Source of the DNA: Halomonas eurihalina
GTDB lineage: Bacteria; Pseudomonadota; Gammaproteobacteria; Pseudomonadales; Halomonadaceae
NCBI RefSeq assembly: GCF_008274785.1
Contig: NZ_VTPU01000014.1
Coordinates: 1 to 64,000 of the forward strand
Length of the DNA stretch: 64,000 nucleotides
Direction: 5' to 3'
Shown: piece after piece, positions 8,492 to 19,788 of the stretch
Position numbering within the stretch: the stretch's first letter is position 1
Layout of the letters: each line of letters begins with the position of its first letter
Position numbers and translations under genes: made by a program
Notes under the pieces: model-generated
The model's input: the letters and a program-made list of their open reading frames with translations, nothing else
What the model was told of the DNA's origin: nothing
Database searches by the model: none

Positions 8492-9478
8492 TCAGATGAC
8501 GCCGCTGGCCAGCAGGTCGTGCATGTGCAGGGCGCCGACCGGGTGGCCGTCGTCGTCAACCACGGCCAGCGCGGTGATGCGATTGTCTTCCATGATGCGT
8601 ACGGCTTCGGCGGCCAGGGTGTCGGGTGAGATGCGCTTGCCCGGTGCGGTCATGACGTCATCGACCTTGAGGTCGCTCAAGTCGGCATGTTGGTCAAGGG
8701 TGCGCCGCAGGTCGCCATCAGTGTAGACGCCGACCAGGCGGTCATCGGGGTCGACGACACAGGTGAAGCCCAGCCCCTGACGGGTGATTTCCAGCAGGGC
8801 ATCGCGCAGCGGGCTGCCGGATGCCACCCTGGGCAGGCGGGTCCCCTGATGCATGAGGTCCGAGACGCGCAGCAGCAGCCGCTTTCCCAAGCTGCCGCCG
8901 GGGTGGGAAAGGGCGAAGTCCTCGGCGGTGAAGCCCCGCGATTCGAGCAGGGCTACGGCCAGGGCGTCGCCGAGCGCCAGGGCGGCGGTGGTCGATGACG
9001 TGGGCGCCAGGTCGAGCGGGCAGGCCTCGCGTTCGACGCCGGCGTAGAGATGGGCTTCGGCATGGCGGCCCAGTGTCGAGGCGGGGCGCCCCGTCATACT
9101 GATCAACGGCGTGCCCAGGCGCTTGAGCAGCGGCAACAGGGCGGTGACCTCGGCGGTTTCGCCCGAGTGCGACAGCGCCAGGACCACATCGCCCGGCGTA
9201 ATCATGCCCAGATCGCCGTGACTGGCTTCACCGGGGTGCACGAAGAAGGCCGGCGTGCCGGTGCTGGCCAGGGTGGCGGCGATCTTGCCGCCGATGTGGC
9301 CGGACTTGCCCATGCCGGTGACCACGACCCGGCCCGAGCAGGCCAGGATGAGTTCGCAGGCATGCTCGAAGCCCTCGTCGATGTGCTCGATCAAGGCGCC
9401 GATGGCCTGCTGTTCCAGCGTCAGGGTGCGGATGGCACTGGCACGCAGCTGGCTGGAAGAAAAGGTAGCGTCATTCAT
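8492..9478 (-). CDS. kdsD: D-arabinose 5-phosphate isomerase KdsD
   Basis: The 328-residue protein has an N-terminal SIS sugar isomerase domain (GMGKSGHIGGKIAATLAS, then ALSHSGETAEV) followed by two CBS domains over about the last 125 residues. It interconverts ribulose 5-phosphate and arabinose 5-phosphate, the first committed input to Kdo. E. coli KdsD has 328 residues. Gene order with kdsC and the lpt genes is typical. Confidence 0.96.
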   Translation of the reverse strand: MNDATFSSSQLRASAIRTLTLEQQAIGALIEHIDEGFEHACELILACSGRVVVTGMGKSGHIGGKIAATLASTGTPAFFVHPGEASHGDLGMITPGDVVLALSHSGETAEVTALLPLLKRLGTPLISMTGRPASTLGRHAEAHLYAGVEREACPLDLAPTSSTTAALALGDALAVALLESRGFTAEDFALSHPGGSLGKRLLLRVSDLMHQGTRLPRVASGSPLRDALLEITRQGLGFTCVVDPDDRLVGVYTDGDLRRTLDQHADLSDLKVDDVMTAPGKRISPDTLAAEAVRIMEDNRITALAVVDDDGHPVGALHMHDLLASGVI

Positions 9479-9517
9479 AGTAGAGATTGTTGCCCGTCAT
9501 GGGGTTTCACTCAAGGA

Positions 9518-10471
9518 TCAGACGCCGGTGATGTTCTGGCCACTACCCAGCCAGATCAGGTAGGCGAGGTAGGACAGGGTCAGTACGGCGCCCGGCAGGC
9601 GGTTGATCTTTCCGTGGCGCTGCCACAGTAACAGCATGCCCAGTGCCAGGGTCATCAGCAGCATCACCGGGTAGTCGCGTCCAGCCGCGGCCGGGTCAGT
9701 GGCGCCCGGACGTATCAGTGCCGGGATGGGAAGCACGGCGAGCATGTTGAACAGGTTCGAGCCGATGACATTGCCGATGGCCAGGTCGTGGTGGCGCTTC
9801 AGGGCGCTGGCCACGCAGGCGGCGAGTTCGGGTAGGCTGGTGCCGATGGCAACGATGGTCAGGCCGATCACCAACTCGCTGATACCGAAGGCGCGGGCCA
9901 TTTCGCTGGCTCCCCAGACCAGGGCGCGGGAACTGGCTATCATCACGATCAGGGTCAGGGTGAGCCAGGCCAGGGCACGCAGCAGGGACATGTCGGGAAT
10001 GTCGGCGTCGGTATCTGCCACGCCGGGCGTATCGGCGCGAAATAGCCACCAGAGGCTGAAGATCAGCAGGAGAATCAGCAGCAGGCCGTCAGGGCGGTCG
10101 AGTTGGCTGTTGGCCAGCGCGTAACCGGCGAGCCCCGTGGCGCCGAGTAGTAACGGCAGTTCCTTGCGCACGATGGAAAAGCGCACGGGGATCGGCACGA
10201 CCATGGCGGTCACGCCCAGTACCAGGCCGATGTTGGCGATGTTCGAGCCCAGGGCGTTGCCGGTGGCGAGATTGGGGACACCATCCAGCGAGGCCATGAG
10301 CGAGACGACGATCTCGGGGGCCGAAGTGCCGATGGAAACGATGGTCATGCCGACCAGCATGGTACTCATGCCAGCACGGCAGGCCGTGGCGGCGGCGGCG
10401 CCGACGAAGCGGTCGGCACTCCATAGCAGGCCAATGAGGCCGGCAAGTATGAGAAGGCTGGGAATCAGCAT
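9518..10471 (-). CDS. yrbG: Calcium/sodium antiporter family protein YrbG
   Basis: The 317-residue integral membrane protein has the two inverted CaCA repeats, seen as GMTIVSIGTSAPEIVVS with LGSNIANIGLVLG in the first half and GLTIVAIGTSLPELAAC with IGSNLFNMLAV in the second. About ten membrane helices are expected. The ATG is preferred to a TTG three codons upstream. It sits next to kdsD and is divergent from mlaF, the same arrangement as in E. coli. The transported ion is inferred from the family. Confidence 0.92.
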   Translation of the reverse strand: MLIPSLLILAGLIGLLWSADRFVGAAAATACRAGMSTMLVGMTIVSIGTSAPEIVVSLMASLDGVPNLATGNALGSNIANIGLVLGVTAMVVPIPVRFSIVRKELPLLLGATGLAGYALANSQLDRPDGLLLILLLIFSLWWLFRADTPGVADTDADIPDMSLLRALAWLTLTLIVMIASSRALVWGASEMARAFGISELVIGLTIVAIGTSLPELAACVASALKRHHDLAIGNVIGSNLFNMLAVLPIPALIRPGATDPAAAGRDYPVMLLMTLALGMLLLWQRHGKINRLPGAVLTLSYLAYLIWLGSGQNITGV

Positions 10472-10613
10472 CGGAAGCAAGCGATCCGTGGTGGAGAAAA
10501 GGGCCTATTGAACATGCTGCGTCATGCCGGCGCAAGCAGACGGCCGCTATGCTGGCGCGCCGAGACCTGGTTAGGATACGATGTTCGATAATTATTCTTG
10601 GGAAAGCGAACGG

Positions 10614-11426
10614 ATGAGCGACTCCCCCTTTGTTACAGTGGAGGGCCTGCATTACTCCCGCGGCGAGACGTCGATTTTCCGTGGCGTCGACATGGTCATA
10701 CCGCGTGGGAAGATCACCGCCATCATGGGCCCTAGCGGTACTGGCAAGACGACCCTTCTCAAGTTGATCGGAGGGCAGCTCACGCCGGATGCCGGACGCG
10801 TGTGCATCGCCGGCGAGGATGTGCATGCGTTGTCGCGCAAGGCGCTGTTCAAGCTGCGCCGGCGCATGGGCATGCTGTTCCAGAGCGGTGCGTTGTTCTC
10901 GGATCTCGATGTGTACGAGAACGTGGCTTTCCCGTTGCGCGTGCATACCGATCTCCCCGAGTCGATGATTCGCGACCTGGTACTGCTGAAGCTGCAGGCG
11001 GTCGGGCTGCGCGGCGCCCGCAAGCTGACGCCCGCCGAGCTGTCCGGTGGCATGGCGCGCCGGGTGGCGCTGGCGCGTGCTATTGCCCTGGACCCGGAAT
11101 TGATCCTCTATGACGAGCCCTTCGTCGGCCAGGACCCGATTTCCATGGGCGTGCTGGTGCAGTTGATTCGTCGGCTCAACGATGCCCTCGGGCTGACCGC
11201 CGTGGTGGTCTCCCATGACATCAAGGAGACACTGTCCATCGCCGACTATGTCTATGTGATCTCCGATGGTCAGGTCATGGCCCGCGGGGCGCCATCCGAA
11301 CTCGACGTGGATCGTGACCCTCGGGTGCGGCAGTTTATCCATGGTGAAGCCGATGGGCCGGTACCGTTCCATTACCCGGCCCGTGATTTCTATGCCGATC
11401 TGCTGGGTGAGGGGGAGCTACGATGA
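10614..11426 (+). CDS. mlaF: Phospholipid transport ABC ATPase MlaF
   Basis: The 270-residue ABC ATPase has Walker A GPSGTGKT at residues 39-46, an [12 protein letters not shown] signature and Walker [14 protein letters not shown]. MlaFEDB moves phospholipids between the inner membrane and MlaC to keep the outer leaflet free of phospholipid. The start MSDSPFV gives an N-terminus as long as E. coli MlaF, with GGGAAAG upstream. An in-frame ATG at 10581 with AGGA would add 11 residues and is the alternative; a GATAAT element lies between the two. Confidence 0.93.
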   Translation: MSDSPFVTVEGLHYSRGETSIFRGVDMVIPRGKITAIMGPSGTGKTTLLKLIGGQLTPDAGRVCIAGEDVHALSRKALFKLRRRMGMLFQSGALFSDLDVYENVAFPLRVHTDLPESMIRDLVLLKLQAVGLRGARKLTPAELSGGMARRVALARAIALDPELILYDEPFVGQDPISMGVLVQLIRRLNDALGLTAVVVSHDIKETLSIADYVYVISDGQVMARGAPSELDVDRDPRVRQFIHGEADGPVPFHYPARDFYADLLGEGELR

Positions 11427-12205
11427 TCGAGCGCATCGCGCGACTGGGACGCTGGGGATGCGACACCCTCGAGAGCCTCGGGGACGCTGGCATCTTCCTG
11501 GCCCAGTCGATGTTCGGCAAGCCCTCGGCGGAGGGCATGCGGCTGTGGCTGCGCCAGATGCACTTCGTCGGTGTGATGTCGCTGGCCATCGTGCTGGTGT
11601 CGGGGTTGTTCATCGGCATGGTGCTGGCGCTGCAGGGCTATACCATCCTGGTTGATTTCGGTGCCGAGGACGCCCTGGGCCAGATGGTGGCCCTGTCGTT
11701 GCTGCGCGAGCTGGCGCCGGTGGTTGCGGCTCTGTTGTTCGCTGGTCGCGCGGGGTCGGCGCTGACCGCCGAGATCGGCCTGATGAAGGCTACCGAGCAG
11801 CTCACCAGCATGGAGATGATCGGTGTCGACCCCTTGCGTCGCGTGGTGGCGCCGCGTCTTTGGGCCGGGTTCGTGGCGCTGCCGCTGCTGACCATCGGCT
11901 TCGGCGTGGTCGGTGTCTGGGGCGGTCAACTGGTAGGAGTTCAGTGGCTCGGTGTCTTCGAGGGCTCCTATTGGGGCAATATGCAGGCGAGCGTCGATTT
12001 CGTCGCGGATGTCGGCAATGGCTTGCTCAAGAGTCTGGTATTTGCCCTGGTGGTGACCTGGATCGCGGTGTATCAGGGCTATGCCCTGGTGCCGACCTCG
12101 GAGGGAATCTCCCGGGCCACGACGCGCACGGTGGTCTATGCATCCCTGGCGGTGCTGGGGCTGGATTTCATACTGACTGCGGTAATGTTCGGAGGCCTAT
12201 CCTGA
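11423..12205 (+). CDS. mlaE: Phospholipid transport permease MlaE
   Basis: The 260-residue membrane protein has the MlaE/YrbE permease pattern, including the [19 protein letters not shown] block and [21 protein letters not shown]. It has an amphipathic N-terminal helix and about five membrane segments. It forms the membrane dimer of the MlaFEDB complex. Its ATG overlaps the mlaF stop by four bases. Confidence 0.96.
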   Translation: MIERIARLGRWGCDTLESLGDAGIFLAQSMFGKPSAEGMRLWLRQMHFVGVMSLAIVLVSGLFIGMVLALQGYTILVDFGAEDALGQMVALSLLRELAPVVAALLFAGRAGSALTAEIGLMKATEQLTSMEMIGVDPLRRVVAPRLWAGFVALPLLTIGFGVVGVWGGQLVGVQWLGVFEGSYWGNMQASVDFVADVGNGLLKSLVFALVVTWIAVYQGYALVPTSEGISRATTRTVVYASLAVLGLDFILTAVMFGGLS

Positions 12206-12221
12206 TGTTCGGAGACACGCA

Positions 12222-12686
12222 ATGAAGCGTAGCAAGACGATGGAGCTGGGGGTCGGGCTGTTCATGCTGGCCGGTATTCTCGGGCTGGTATTTCTCGGCC
12301 TGAGGGTTAGCGGTCTCAGTCTCGAGCGTCCCGCAAGCAGCTTTGAGCTGGAAGCCAACTTCGCCAATATCGGTGGCCTGAAGCCACGTGCTCGAATCAC
12401 CATGGCCGGTGTCACCGTGGGACGAGTGCGGAGCATCGAGCTGGATACCGACTGGTACGATGCCCATGTGGTCATGGAACTCGATGGCAGGCTTGAGGAC
12501 ACACTCCCCGAGGACAGTACTGCCGCGATCCTGACTTCCGGGCTTCTGGGAGAGCAATACATCGGGCTCTCGGTGGGAGGCGCCCCCGAGACCCTGGGCG
12601 ACGGCGACCGCATTCGCGACACCCAGTCCGCCCTGGTGCTGGAGGAGCTTATCCAGCAGTTCGTGTCCAACATAGCCAAGGAGTGA
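12222..12686 (+). CDS. mlaD: Phospholipid-binding MCE protein MlaD
   Basis: The 154-residue protein has one N-terminal membrane helix followed by a single MCE domain (FANIGGLKPRARITMAGVTVG). MlaD forms the hexameric periplasmic ring that hands phospholipids between MlaE and MlaC. GGAG precedes the ATG by a good distance. The short C-terminal tail ends LIQQFVSNIAKE. Confidence 0.96.
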   Translation: MKRSKTMELGVGLFMLAGILGLVFLGLRVSGLSLERPASSFELEANFANIGGLKPRARITMAGVTVGRVRSIELDTDWYDAHVVMELDGRLEDTLPEDSTAAILTSGLLGEQYIGLSVGGAPETLGDGDRIRDTQSALVLEELIQQFVSNIAKE

Positions 12687-12691
12687 CGATA

Positions 12692-13345
12692 ATGATGTCG
12701 ATTTCCCCACTGGTTCGGCTGAATGCCGGCCTGCTGCTTCTCATTCTGCTGACGGCGGCCCTGCCGGCCCAGGCGCAGGATGTCGAACATCCCGAGGCGC
12801 TGATACGCGATAGTGTCGAGGCGCTGATGTCGCAGATCGAGGGGCGCAGGGACCATTTTGCCCAGAATCCCGACGAGCTCGAGGCGGTCGTTGAGGACAA
12901 CCTGGCCGACGTGGCCGATTTCCGCTACATCGGTGCCAGCGTGATGGGCCGCTATTTCGGCAACGCGACCCCTGAGCAGCGTTCGCGCTTCGTCAAGGTT
13001 TTCCGCCAGTCCTTGATCGATACTTATGCCAAGGGACTGGTTACCTTCGACTACCGCGAGATTCGCGTGCCGGAGGCGCAGCAGGCATCGCGCTATGACG
13101 ACCAGGCCAGCGTGTCCATGGAAGTCGTCGGGGTCGATGGCACCATCTATCCGGTCAGCTATACGATGCGTCTCGACGACGGACAGTGGAAAGTCGTCAA
13201 CGTGATCGTCAATGGCATCAATCTCGGCCTGACCTTCCGCAATCAGTTCGATGAGGCCATGCGCCAGCACAACCGCGATTATGACGCGGTAATCGGTGGC
13301 TGGTCGCCGGAGCTCGACGTGGAGCAGTTGGAGGAGGGCGAGTGA
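12692..13345 (+). CDS. mlaC: Periplasmic phospholipid shuttle MlaC
   Basis: The 217-residue protein has a signal peptide ending near LPAQAQ and then a Tol/Ttg2-type domain (MGRYFGNATPEQRSRFVKVF). MlaC ferries phospholipids between the outer-membrane MlaA complex and MlaFEDB. I chose the ATG eight bases after AAGGAG. A GTG three codons upstream overlaps mlaD and the ribosome site, so it is less likely. Confidence 0.95.
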   Translation: MMSISPLVRLNAGLLLLILLTAALPAQAQDVEHPEALIRDSVEALMSQIEGRRDHFAQNPDELEAVVEDNLADVADFRYIGASVMGRYFGNATPEQRSRFVKVFRQSLIDTYAKGLVTFDYREIRVPEAQQASRYDDQASVSMEVVGVDGTIYPVSYTMRLDDGQWKVVNVIVNGINLGLTFRNQFDEAMRQHNRDYDAVIGGWSPELDVEQLEEGE

Positions 13346-13686
13346 GCGTCCTGCTCGAGGATGGTGCCAATCGCCTGGACGCTGCCGACGACACCCTGAC
13401 GGTGGTCGGCAGCGCCGATTTCGAGGGAGCTTCTGCCCTGGCCGAGGCCGGTCGTCGCTGGCTCGAGGGTTGTGGTCGCGGTGAGCAGGTGACCTTCGAT
13501 CTGAGCGGCGTCGACCGCGTCAGCAGTGCCGCTGTCAGCGTGCTGCTCGAATGGTTGCGTCAGGCTCGCCATTCGGGGCTGGAGGTGGCTGAGGTGCGCC
13601 TTTCGGCTCCCTTGGCGCGCTTGACCGACGTCGCCGACCTGGACAGCCTGTTGCCCGTGGTCGAGCCGGCCGGTGCCGGTGCCTGA
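13342..13686 (+). CDS. mlaB: STAS-domain protein MlaB
   Basis: The product has 114 residues with one STAS domain; the DLSGVDRVSSAAVSVLLEWL block is characteristic. MlaB binds MlaF and stabilises the transporter. The gene starts with GTG, overlaps the mlaC stop by four bases and has GGAGG upstream. It closes the mlaFEDCB operon. Confidence 0.93.
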   Translation: MSVLLEDGANRLDAADDTLTVVGSADFEGASALAEAGRRWLEGCGRGEQVTFDLSGVDRVSSAAVSVLLEWLRQARHSGLEVAEVRLSAPLARLTDVADLDSLLPVVEPAGAGA

Positions 13687-13826
13687 AGCATTCCCCCGCC
13701 TGCCATCGCCAAGTGCCACGCTTTTCTTTACCATGTCGGGTCTGCCTTTTGCTGACCATCAAGGCGTTCTGTGCGAACTTCTTGATGCCGAACTAGCCAG
13801 GTCAATAACAGACAAGTGAGGATTCG

Positions 13827-15358
<1,532 letters not shown>

Positions 15359-15377
15359 GCCGACAACGGGCAATACC

Positions 15378-16031
15378 ATGAGCAAGCAATTGATTCTGGC
15401 CCTCTCCAAGGGCCGCATTCTCGACGAGACTCTGCCGCTGCTGGCCGATGCCGGCATCACGCCGGCCGAGGATCTGTCGGCCAGCCGCAAGCTGCTGTTC
15501 GACACTAACCTACCGGACGTCAAGCTGGTGGTGATACGCGCCACCGATGTGCCGACCTATGTGCAGCTCGGTGCGGCCGATGTCGGTGTGGCCGGCAAGG
15601 ACGTGCTGCTGGAGCATGGCGCCGAGGGGCTCTATGAGCCTCTGGACCTGGAGATCGCTCGTTGCAAACTGATGACGGCCGGCGTCACCGGAGCTGAGCC
15701 GGCGCGGGCCCGGCGTCGAGTGGCCACCAAGTTCGTTGAGGTGGCCCGCCGCTATTACGCGGAGCAGGGTATCCAGGCCGAAGTGATCAAGCTGTACGGC
15801 GCCATGGAGCTGGCCCCCTTGATGAATCTGGCCGACGAGATCGTCGATATCGTCGACACCGGTAACACGCTGCGCGCCAATGGCATGGAGCCGCGCGAAT
15901 TGATCGCGCCGATCAGCACGCGCCTGGTGGTCAACAAGGCGGCCATGACCATGAAGCATGACAGGCTCAAGCCGCTGATACAGCGCCTGCAGGAGGCGGT
16001 CGCGCATCGTCGCGAACAGGCCTCCGCCTGA
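15378..16031 (+). CDS. hisG: ATP phosphoribosyltransferase HisG, short form
   Basis: The 217-residue enzyme catalyses the first step of histidine synthesis. Conserved segments are [16 protein letters not shown] near the N-terminus and [16 protein letters not shown]. The length marks the short HisG, which lacks the C-terminal regulatory domain and needs HisZ for activity and feedback control. hisZ is not in this window. The gene is directly after murA and before hisD, as in Pseudomonas. Confidence 0.96.
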   Translation: MSKQLILALSKGRILDETLPLLADAGITPAEDLSASRKLLFDTNLPDVKLVVIRATDVPTYVQLGAADVGVAGKDVLLEHGAEGLYEPLDLEIARCKLMTAGVTGAEPARARRRVATKFVEVARRYYAEQGIQAEVIKLYGAMELAPLMNLADEIVDIVDTGNTLRANGMEPRELIAPISTRLVVNKAAMTMKHDRLKPLIQRLQEAVAHRREQASA

Positions 16032-16069
16032 GCCTCATCTTTTAACCGTTGCGAGAGGACGGAACCGCC

Positions 16070-17392
16070 ATGAGCGAATCCCCTGCCGGTGCCCTGGACA
16101 TTGCCCGCCTGGCTACCACGGATGCTGATTTCGAGGTGCGCCTCGATGACTTGCTGGCCTGGGAGGGCGTCTCCGATGCCGAGGTTCAGCAGCGCGTCGA
16201 CGAGATCCTGGCGGCGGTGAAGCAGCATGGCGACGCCGCCCTGGTGGATTACAGCAACCGTCTCGACCGCCTGTCCGTCGAGAGCATGGCGGAATTGACC
16301 CTGGGCCCCGATCGGCTGCGCCAGGCCTACGACAGCCTGCCGCCAATACAGCGCCAGGCGCTGGCCGATGCCGCCGAGCGAATCCGGCGCTACCACGAGC
16401 GCCAGAAACCGCAGTCCTGGCAGTACACCGAGGAGGACGGTACCGTCCTGGGGCAGCAGGTGACCCCGCTGGACCGGGCCGGCATCTACGTGCCCGGCGG
16501 CAAGGCGGCTTACCCGTCATCGGTGCTGATGAACGCCATCCCGGCGCATGTCGCCGGAGTCGGCGAGATCGTCATGGTGGTACCGACGCCGGATGGCGTG
16601 CTCAACGACCTGGTGCTGGCCGCTGCCCACCTGGCCGGGGTCGATCATGTATTCACCATCGGTGGCGCCCAGGCGGTGGCGGCGCTGGCCTATGGCACCG
16701 AGACCGTACCACGGGTGGACAAGATCGTCGGGCCCGGCAACATCTACGTAGCCACCGCCAAGCGGGCGGTGTTCGGGCGGGTCGGCATCGACATGATCGC
16801 CGGACCCTCGGAGATCATGGTGGTTTCCGACGGCGAGACCGATCCCGACTGGCTAGCCATGGATCTCTTCTCTCAGGCCGAGCACGACGAGGATGCCCAG
16901 GCCATCCTGGTAAGCTGGGACGCGTCGCACCTGGACGCGGTAGCCGATTCCATGGCGCGCCAGTTGCCGACCCTGGAGCGCGAGGAGATCGTGCGTGCCT
17001 CGCTGGCCGCCCGTGGTGCCTTGATACAATGCCGCGACCGTGACGAGGCGCTGGCCTTGATCAATCGCATTGCTCCCGAACACCTGGAGCTCTCGGTGGC
17101 GGAGCCAGAGTCATGGTTACCCGAGGTACGACATGCCGGCGCCATTTTCATGGGCCGGCATACCGCCGAGGCGCTCGGGGATTATTGCGCCGGGCCGAAT
17201 CACGTCCTGCCGACGTCCGGCACGGCACGGTTCTCGTCACCGCTGGGGGTCTACGACTTCCAGAAGCGTTCCTCCTTGATTCACTGCTCGGCGAAGGGAG
17301 CCTCCAGCCTGGGGCCGACTGCCTCGGTGTTGGCACGGGGGGAGTCGTTGACTGCTCATGCCCGTAGTGCCGAGTATCGTATTCGAGACTGA
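16070..17392 (+). CDS. hisD: Histidinol dehydrogenase HisD
   Basis: The 440-residue zinc enzyme oxidises L-histidinol to L-histidine in two NAD-dependent steps. Signature segments are [42 protein letters not shown] and [11 protein letters not shown]. The ATG follows GAGAGGACGG; an in-frame TTG seven codons upstream was not used. In Pseudomonas hisC follows hisD here, but in this window hisD is followed by non-coding DNA. Confidence 0.97.
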   Translation: MSESPAGALDIARLATTDADFEVRLDDLLAWEGVSDAEVQQRVDEILAAVKQHGDAALVDYSNRLDRLSVESMAELTLGPDRLRQAYDSLPPIQRQALADAAERIRRYHERQKPQSWQYTEEDGTVLGQQVTPLDRAGIYVPGGKAAYPSSVLMNAIPAHVAGVGEIVMVVPTPDGVLNDLVLAAAHLAGVDHVFTIGGAQAVAALAYGTETVPRVDKIVGPGNIYVATAKRAVFGRVGIDMIAGPSEIMVVSDGETDPDWLAMDLFSQAEHDEDAQAILVSWDASHLDAVADSMARQLPTLEREEIVRASLAARGALIQCRDRDEALALINRIAPEHLELSVAEPESWLPEVRHAGAIFMGRHTAEALGDYCAGPNHVLPTSGTARFSSPLGVYDFQKRSSLIHCSAKGASSLGPTASVLARGESLTAHARSAEYRIRD

Positions 17393-17645
17393 GAGGGCGT
17401 GTACAAATTACTGCGCTCGTCCATACGGCGTTGAAGTTCAGCTCGAAGTGCTCATTTGGTGCGGCTACGCTCCGCCTTCTTGCTGAATGTCGCCTTGTGG
17501 CCTACATGGATGTGGGGAATGCGTTGGCCCGTAGGGAGCGGGCCTAACCCTAGCCCTGGCCGTTCTCGTGACTTTGGTAAGCACCTTCTGGGCGACGACA
17601 GCCGGCAGCATTTTTCGGCTCACGTTCTCTCGGCTCAGGCTCACT
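17393..17645. other. Non-coding interval with a long imperfect inverted repeat (hisD to degS)
   Basis: I see no credible gene here. Bases 17420-17510 can fold on themselves: TCCAT with ATGGA, GGCG with CGCC and TTCAGC with GCTGAA, around a GC-rich centre. This looks like a dispersed intergenic repeat or a remnant. The rest shows no recognisable protein similarity. Confidence 0.5.
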
Positions 17646-17673
17646 GACGCCCCGCATCGCGGGGCGTCTTTTT
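17646..17673 (+). terminator. Rho-independent terminator after hisD
   Basis: GACGCCCCGC and GCGGGGCGTC form a perfect 10-bp stem with an ATC loop, followed by TTTTT. The T-run overlaps the stop codon of the convergent degS-type gene. Confidence 0.9.
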
Positions 17674-18919
17674 ATTCGTCATCTTCATCCTGAGAGGGAT
17701 CCTGAGGCTCGGAGAGGAAAGGGCGGCTCGGTGTGGGCCGTTCGGCGACTTCGAGAGTGACTTCCATGGTCTCGCCGCCGCGTACAATCGTCACCGGCAG
17801 CTCGGTGCCCGGCGCCACGGCGGCAATGTCGCTCATGGTCTGACGCGGATCGAGGATCGCCTCGTTGTCGACCTTGAGCATGATGTCGCCGGGTTGCAGC
17901 CCCGCCTGGGCCGCCGGGCCATTCGGCACGATACTGGCGATGACCACGCCGTTGGGAGCTTCGAGTCCGAAGGACGCGGCCAGTTCGGTGTCGAGCTTCT
18001 GCGCTTCGATCCCCAGCCAGCCACGTATGACCCGCCCCTTGGTGACGATCTCTTCGAGGATATTGCTGGCCAGGTTGGCCGGAATGGCGAAGCCGATGCC
18101 CTGGGAGCCGCCCGAACGCGAGAAGATGGCAGTGTTGATACCGACCAGGGCACCTTCGGGGTTGATCAGGGCGCCGCCGGAGTTGCCGGGGTTGATGGCC
18201 GCGTCGGTCTGGATGAAATCCTCGTAGGCGCTGAGGCCCAGATGGCTGCGGCCGGTGGCGCTGATGATGCCCATGGTGACGGTCTGGCCGACACCGAACG
18301 GATTGCCGATAGCCAGTGATACATCGCCTATGGCGACTTCTCGGGAGTCGGTGAGCTCGATCACCGGCAGGTCTTCGAGGTCGATATGCAGTACCGCCAG
18401 ATCGCTTTCCGGGTCGGTACCCACGACCTCGGCCAGGGTCTCGCGGCCGTCGCGCAGTGCCACCTGTATCTGGTCGGCTCCGCTGATCACGTGGTGATTG
18501 GTGAGCACATACCCCTGTTCGCTGACGATGACGCCGGAACCCAGGCTTGAGAGCATGCGTTGGCGGCTGGGGGCGTTGTCGCTGAAGAACTGACGAAAGA
18601 AGGGATCCGACATCAACGGATGAGAATCGCGCTCGACCACCCGCGACGAGTAGATGTTGACCACGGCGGGCGCTGCACGCTCGACTGCCTCGGCATAGCT
18701 TACCGGCCCCGCGTCACGAGACATTGGAGCTGCCTGACGAATATCCGGCGCTGGGCGGTCGGCGGCGGTGTTTTCATCCTGTTGGCCAATCTGGAGGATG
18801 GAGTCGGCCTCGCCATCGCTGTCCTGGCGTCCCAGTAATTGCGGAAAGGCATTGAGCAGCACAATGGCCGCCAGCACACCGATCAGGGCAGGCCAGAGGT
18901 AGGGGAGGGCGCGTCGCAT
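17672..18919 (-). CDS. degS: Membrane-anchored periplasmic serine protease, DegS/AlgW type
   Basis: The 415-residue protein has one N-terminal membrane helix (about residues 7-25), a trypsin-like domain with His143, Asp173 and Ser247 (GNSGG), and a single PDZ domain (about residues 290-385). One membrane anchor plus one PDZ domain is the DegS/AlgW layout, which starts RseA cleavage and the sigma-E envelope stress response. DegP and DegQ have two PDZ domains. The N-terminal linker and the acidic C-terminal tail make it longer than E. coli DegS (355). In Pseudomonas the gene at this position is algW. Confidence 0.9.
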   Translation of the reverse strand: MRRALPYLWPALIGVLAAIVLLNAFPQLLGRQDSDGEADSILQIGQQDENTAADRPAPDIRQAAPMSRDAGPVSYAEAVERAAPAVVNIYSSRVVERDSHPLMSDPFFRQFFSDNAPSRQRMLSSLGSGVIVSEQGYVLTNHHVISGADQIQVALRDGRETLAEVVGTDPESDLAVLHIDLEDLPVIELTDSREVAIGDVSLAIGNPFGVGQTVTMGIISATGRSHLGLSAYEDFIQTDAAINPGNSGGALINPEGALVGINTAIFSRSGGSQGIGFAIPANLASNILEEIVTKGRVIRGWLGIEAQKLDTELAASFGLEAPNGVVIASIVPNGPAAQAGLQPGDIMLKVDNEAILDPRQTMSDIAAVAPGTELPVTIVRGGETMEVTLEVAERPTPSRPFLSEPQDPSQDEDDE

Positions 18920-18963
18920 GCGGCGTGGTTCCTTCTGCGTGGTCGCGGGGGGAGTGAGTGCTG

Positions 18964-18985
18964 GTTACAATGCCGCGATTGTAAC
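18964..18985. promoter_or_regulatory. Perfect 8-bp inverted repeat between degS and the Nif3 gene
   Basis: GTTACAAT and ATTGTAAC flank a GCCGCG spacer. TACAAT is a good -10 box and appears on both strands, so the palindrome could hold two back-to-back promoters or be an operator for the divergent pair. No convincing -35 element was found on either side. Confidence 0.55.
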
Positions 18986-19015
18986 ATTTCATCCTGTACC
19001 ACGCCCGGAGGGTTC

Positions 19016-19777
19016 ATGACGACATGCGATGATCTGGTGGCAGCCTGCGATCAGGAATTGGCTTCCGCACGTTTCAAGGATTACACCGTCAACGGCCTCC
19101 AGGTGAGTGGTGGCGAGCGCGTCTGCCGGGTGATGAGTGGCGTCACGGCCTGCCAGGCGCTGCTCGACGAGGCGGTTGCCTGGCAGGCCGACCTGGTGCT
19201 GGTGCATCACGGCTATTTCTGGAAGAACGAGCCGGCCAATATCGTTGGCATGAAGCGGCGACGTTTGGCGACCCTGATGCGCCACGATATCAACCTGCTC
19301 GCCTATCACTTGCCACTGGATGCCCATGCCATTCTGGGCAATAACGCGACTCTGGCCGGGCGTCTGGGGTTTCGTGTCGAGGGTTGCGTCGATGGCGCGC
19401 TCGGTGAAGGGTTGATCTGGCACGGCACACTGTCCGAACCCATGGCGCCGCAGCATCTAGCCGAGCATGTCGGTGAGCGCCTGGCGCGTTCGCCGCTGCT
19501 GATCGAGTCGCCGGAGGCGGGTGAGGTGCGGCGCGTGGCCTGGTGCACCGGTGGTGCCCAGGACATGATCGTTCAAGCTGCCGAGGCCGGTGCCGATGCC
19601 TTCATCTCCGGCGAAATCTCCGAGCGCACGACGCATCTGGCCCGCGAGATGGGCATTCACTACCTGGCGGCGGGGCATCATGCCACCGAGCGTTACGGCG
19701 TCCAGGCGCTCGGCGAATGGCTGGCCGAGCGTTTTGGCATCGAGCACCGCTTCGTGGATATCGACAACCCGGCCTGA
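19016..19777 (+). CDS. Nif3-like dinuclear metal center protein (YbgI family)
   Basis: The 253-residue protein has the Nif3/YbgI metal-binding pattern: VLVHHGYFWKNE, LLAYHLPLDAH and a C-terminal LAAGHHATERYGVQAL. Homologues form hexameric rings with two metals per subunit. Some have been reported as GTP cyclohydrolase I type 2, but the role in most bacteria is not settled. The ATG at MTTCDDL follows CGGAGGG. It is divergent from the degS-type gene, as its homologue is beside algW in Pseudomonas as I recall. Confidence 0.9.
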   Translation: MTTCDDLVAACDQELASARFKDYTVNGLQVSGGERVCRVMSGVTACQALLDEAVAWQADLVLVHHGYFWKNEPANIVGMKRRRLATLMRHDINLLAYHLPLDAHAILGNNATLAGRLGFRVEGCVDGALGEGLIWHGTLSEPMAPQHLAEHVGERLARSPLLIESPEAGEVRRVAWCTGGAQDMIVQAAEAGADAFISGEISERTTHLAREMGIHYLAAGHHATERYGVQALGEWLAERFGIEHRFVDIDNPA

Positions 19778-19788
19778 AGCGACGTGCA

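Noticed and set aside
10089..11372. A 427-codon minus-strand frame spanning yrbG and mlaF
   Set aside because: It mixes an alternative frame of yrbG with the antisense of mlaF, so it is not a gene.
17393..17645. An insertion sequence between hisD and degS
   Set aside because: No transposase fragment, no target duplication and no clear terminal inverted repeats of IS type. The 63-codon ORF inside has no similarity I recognise.
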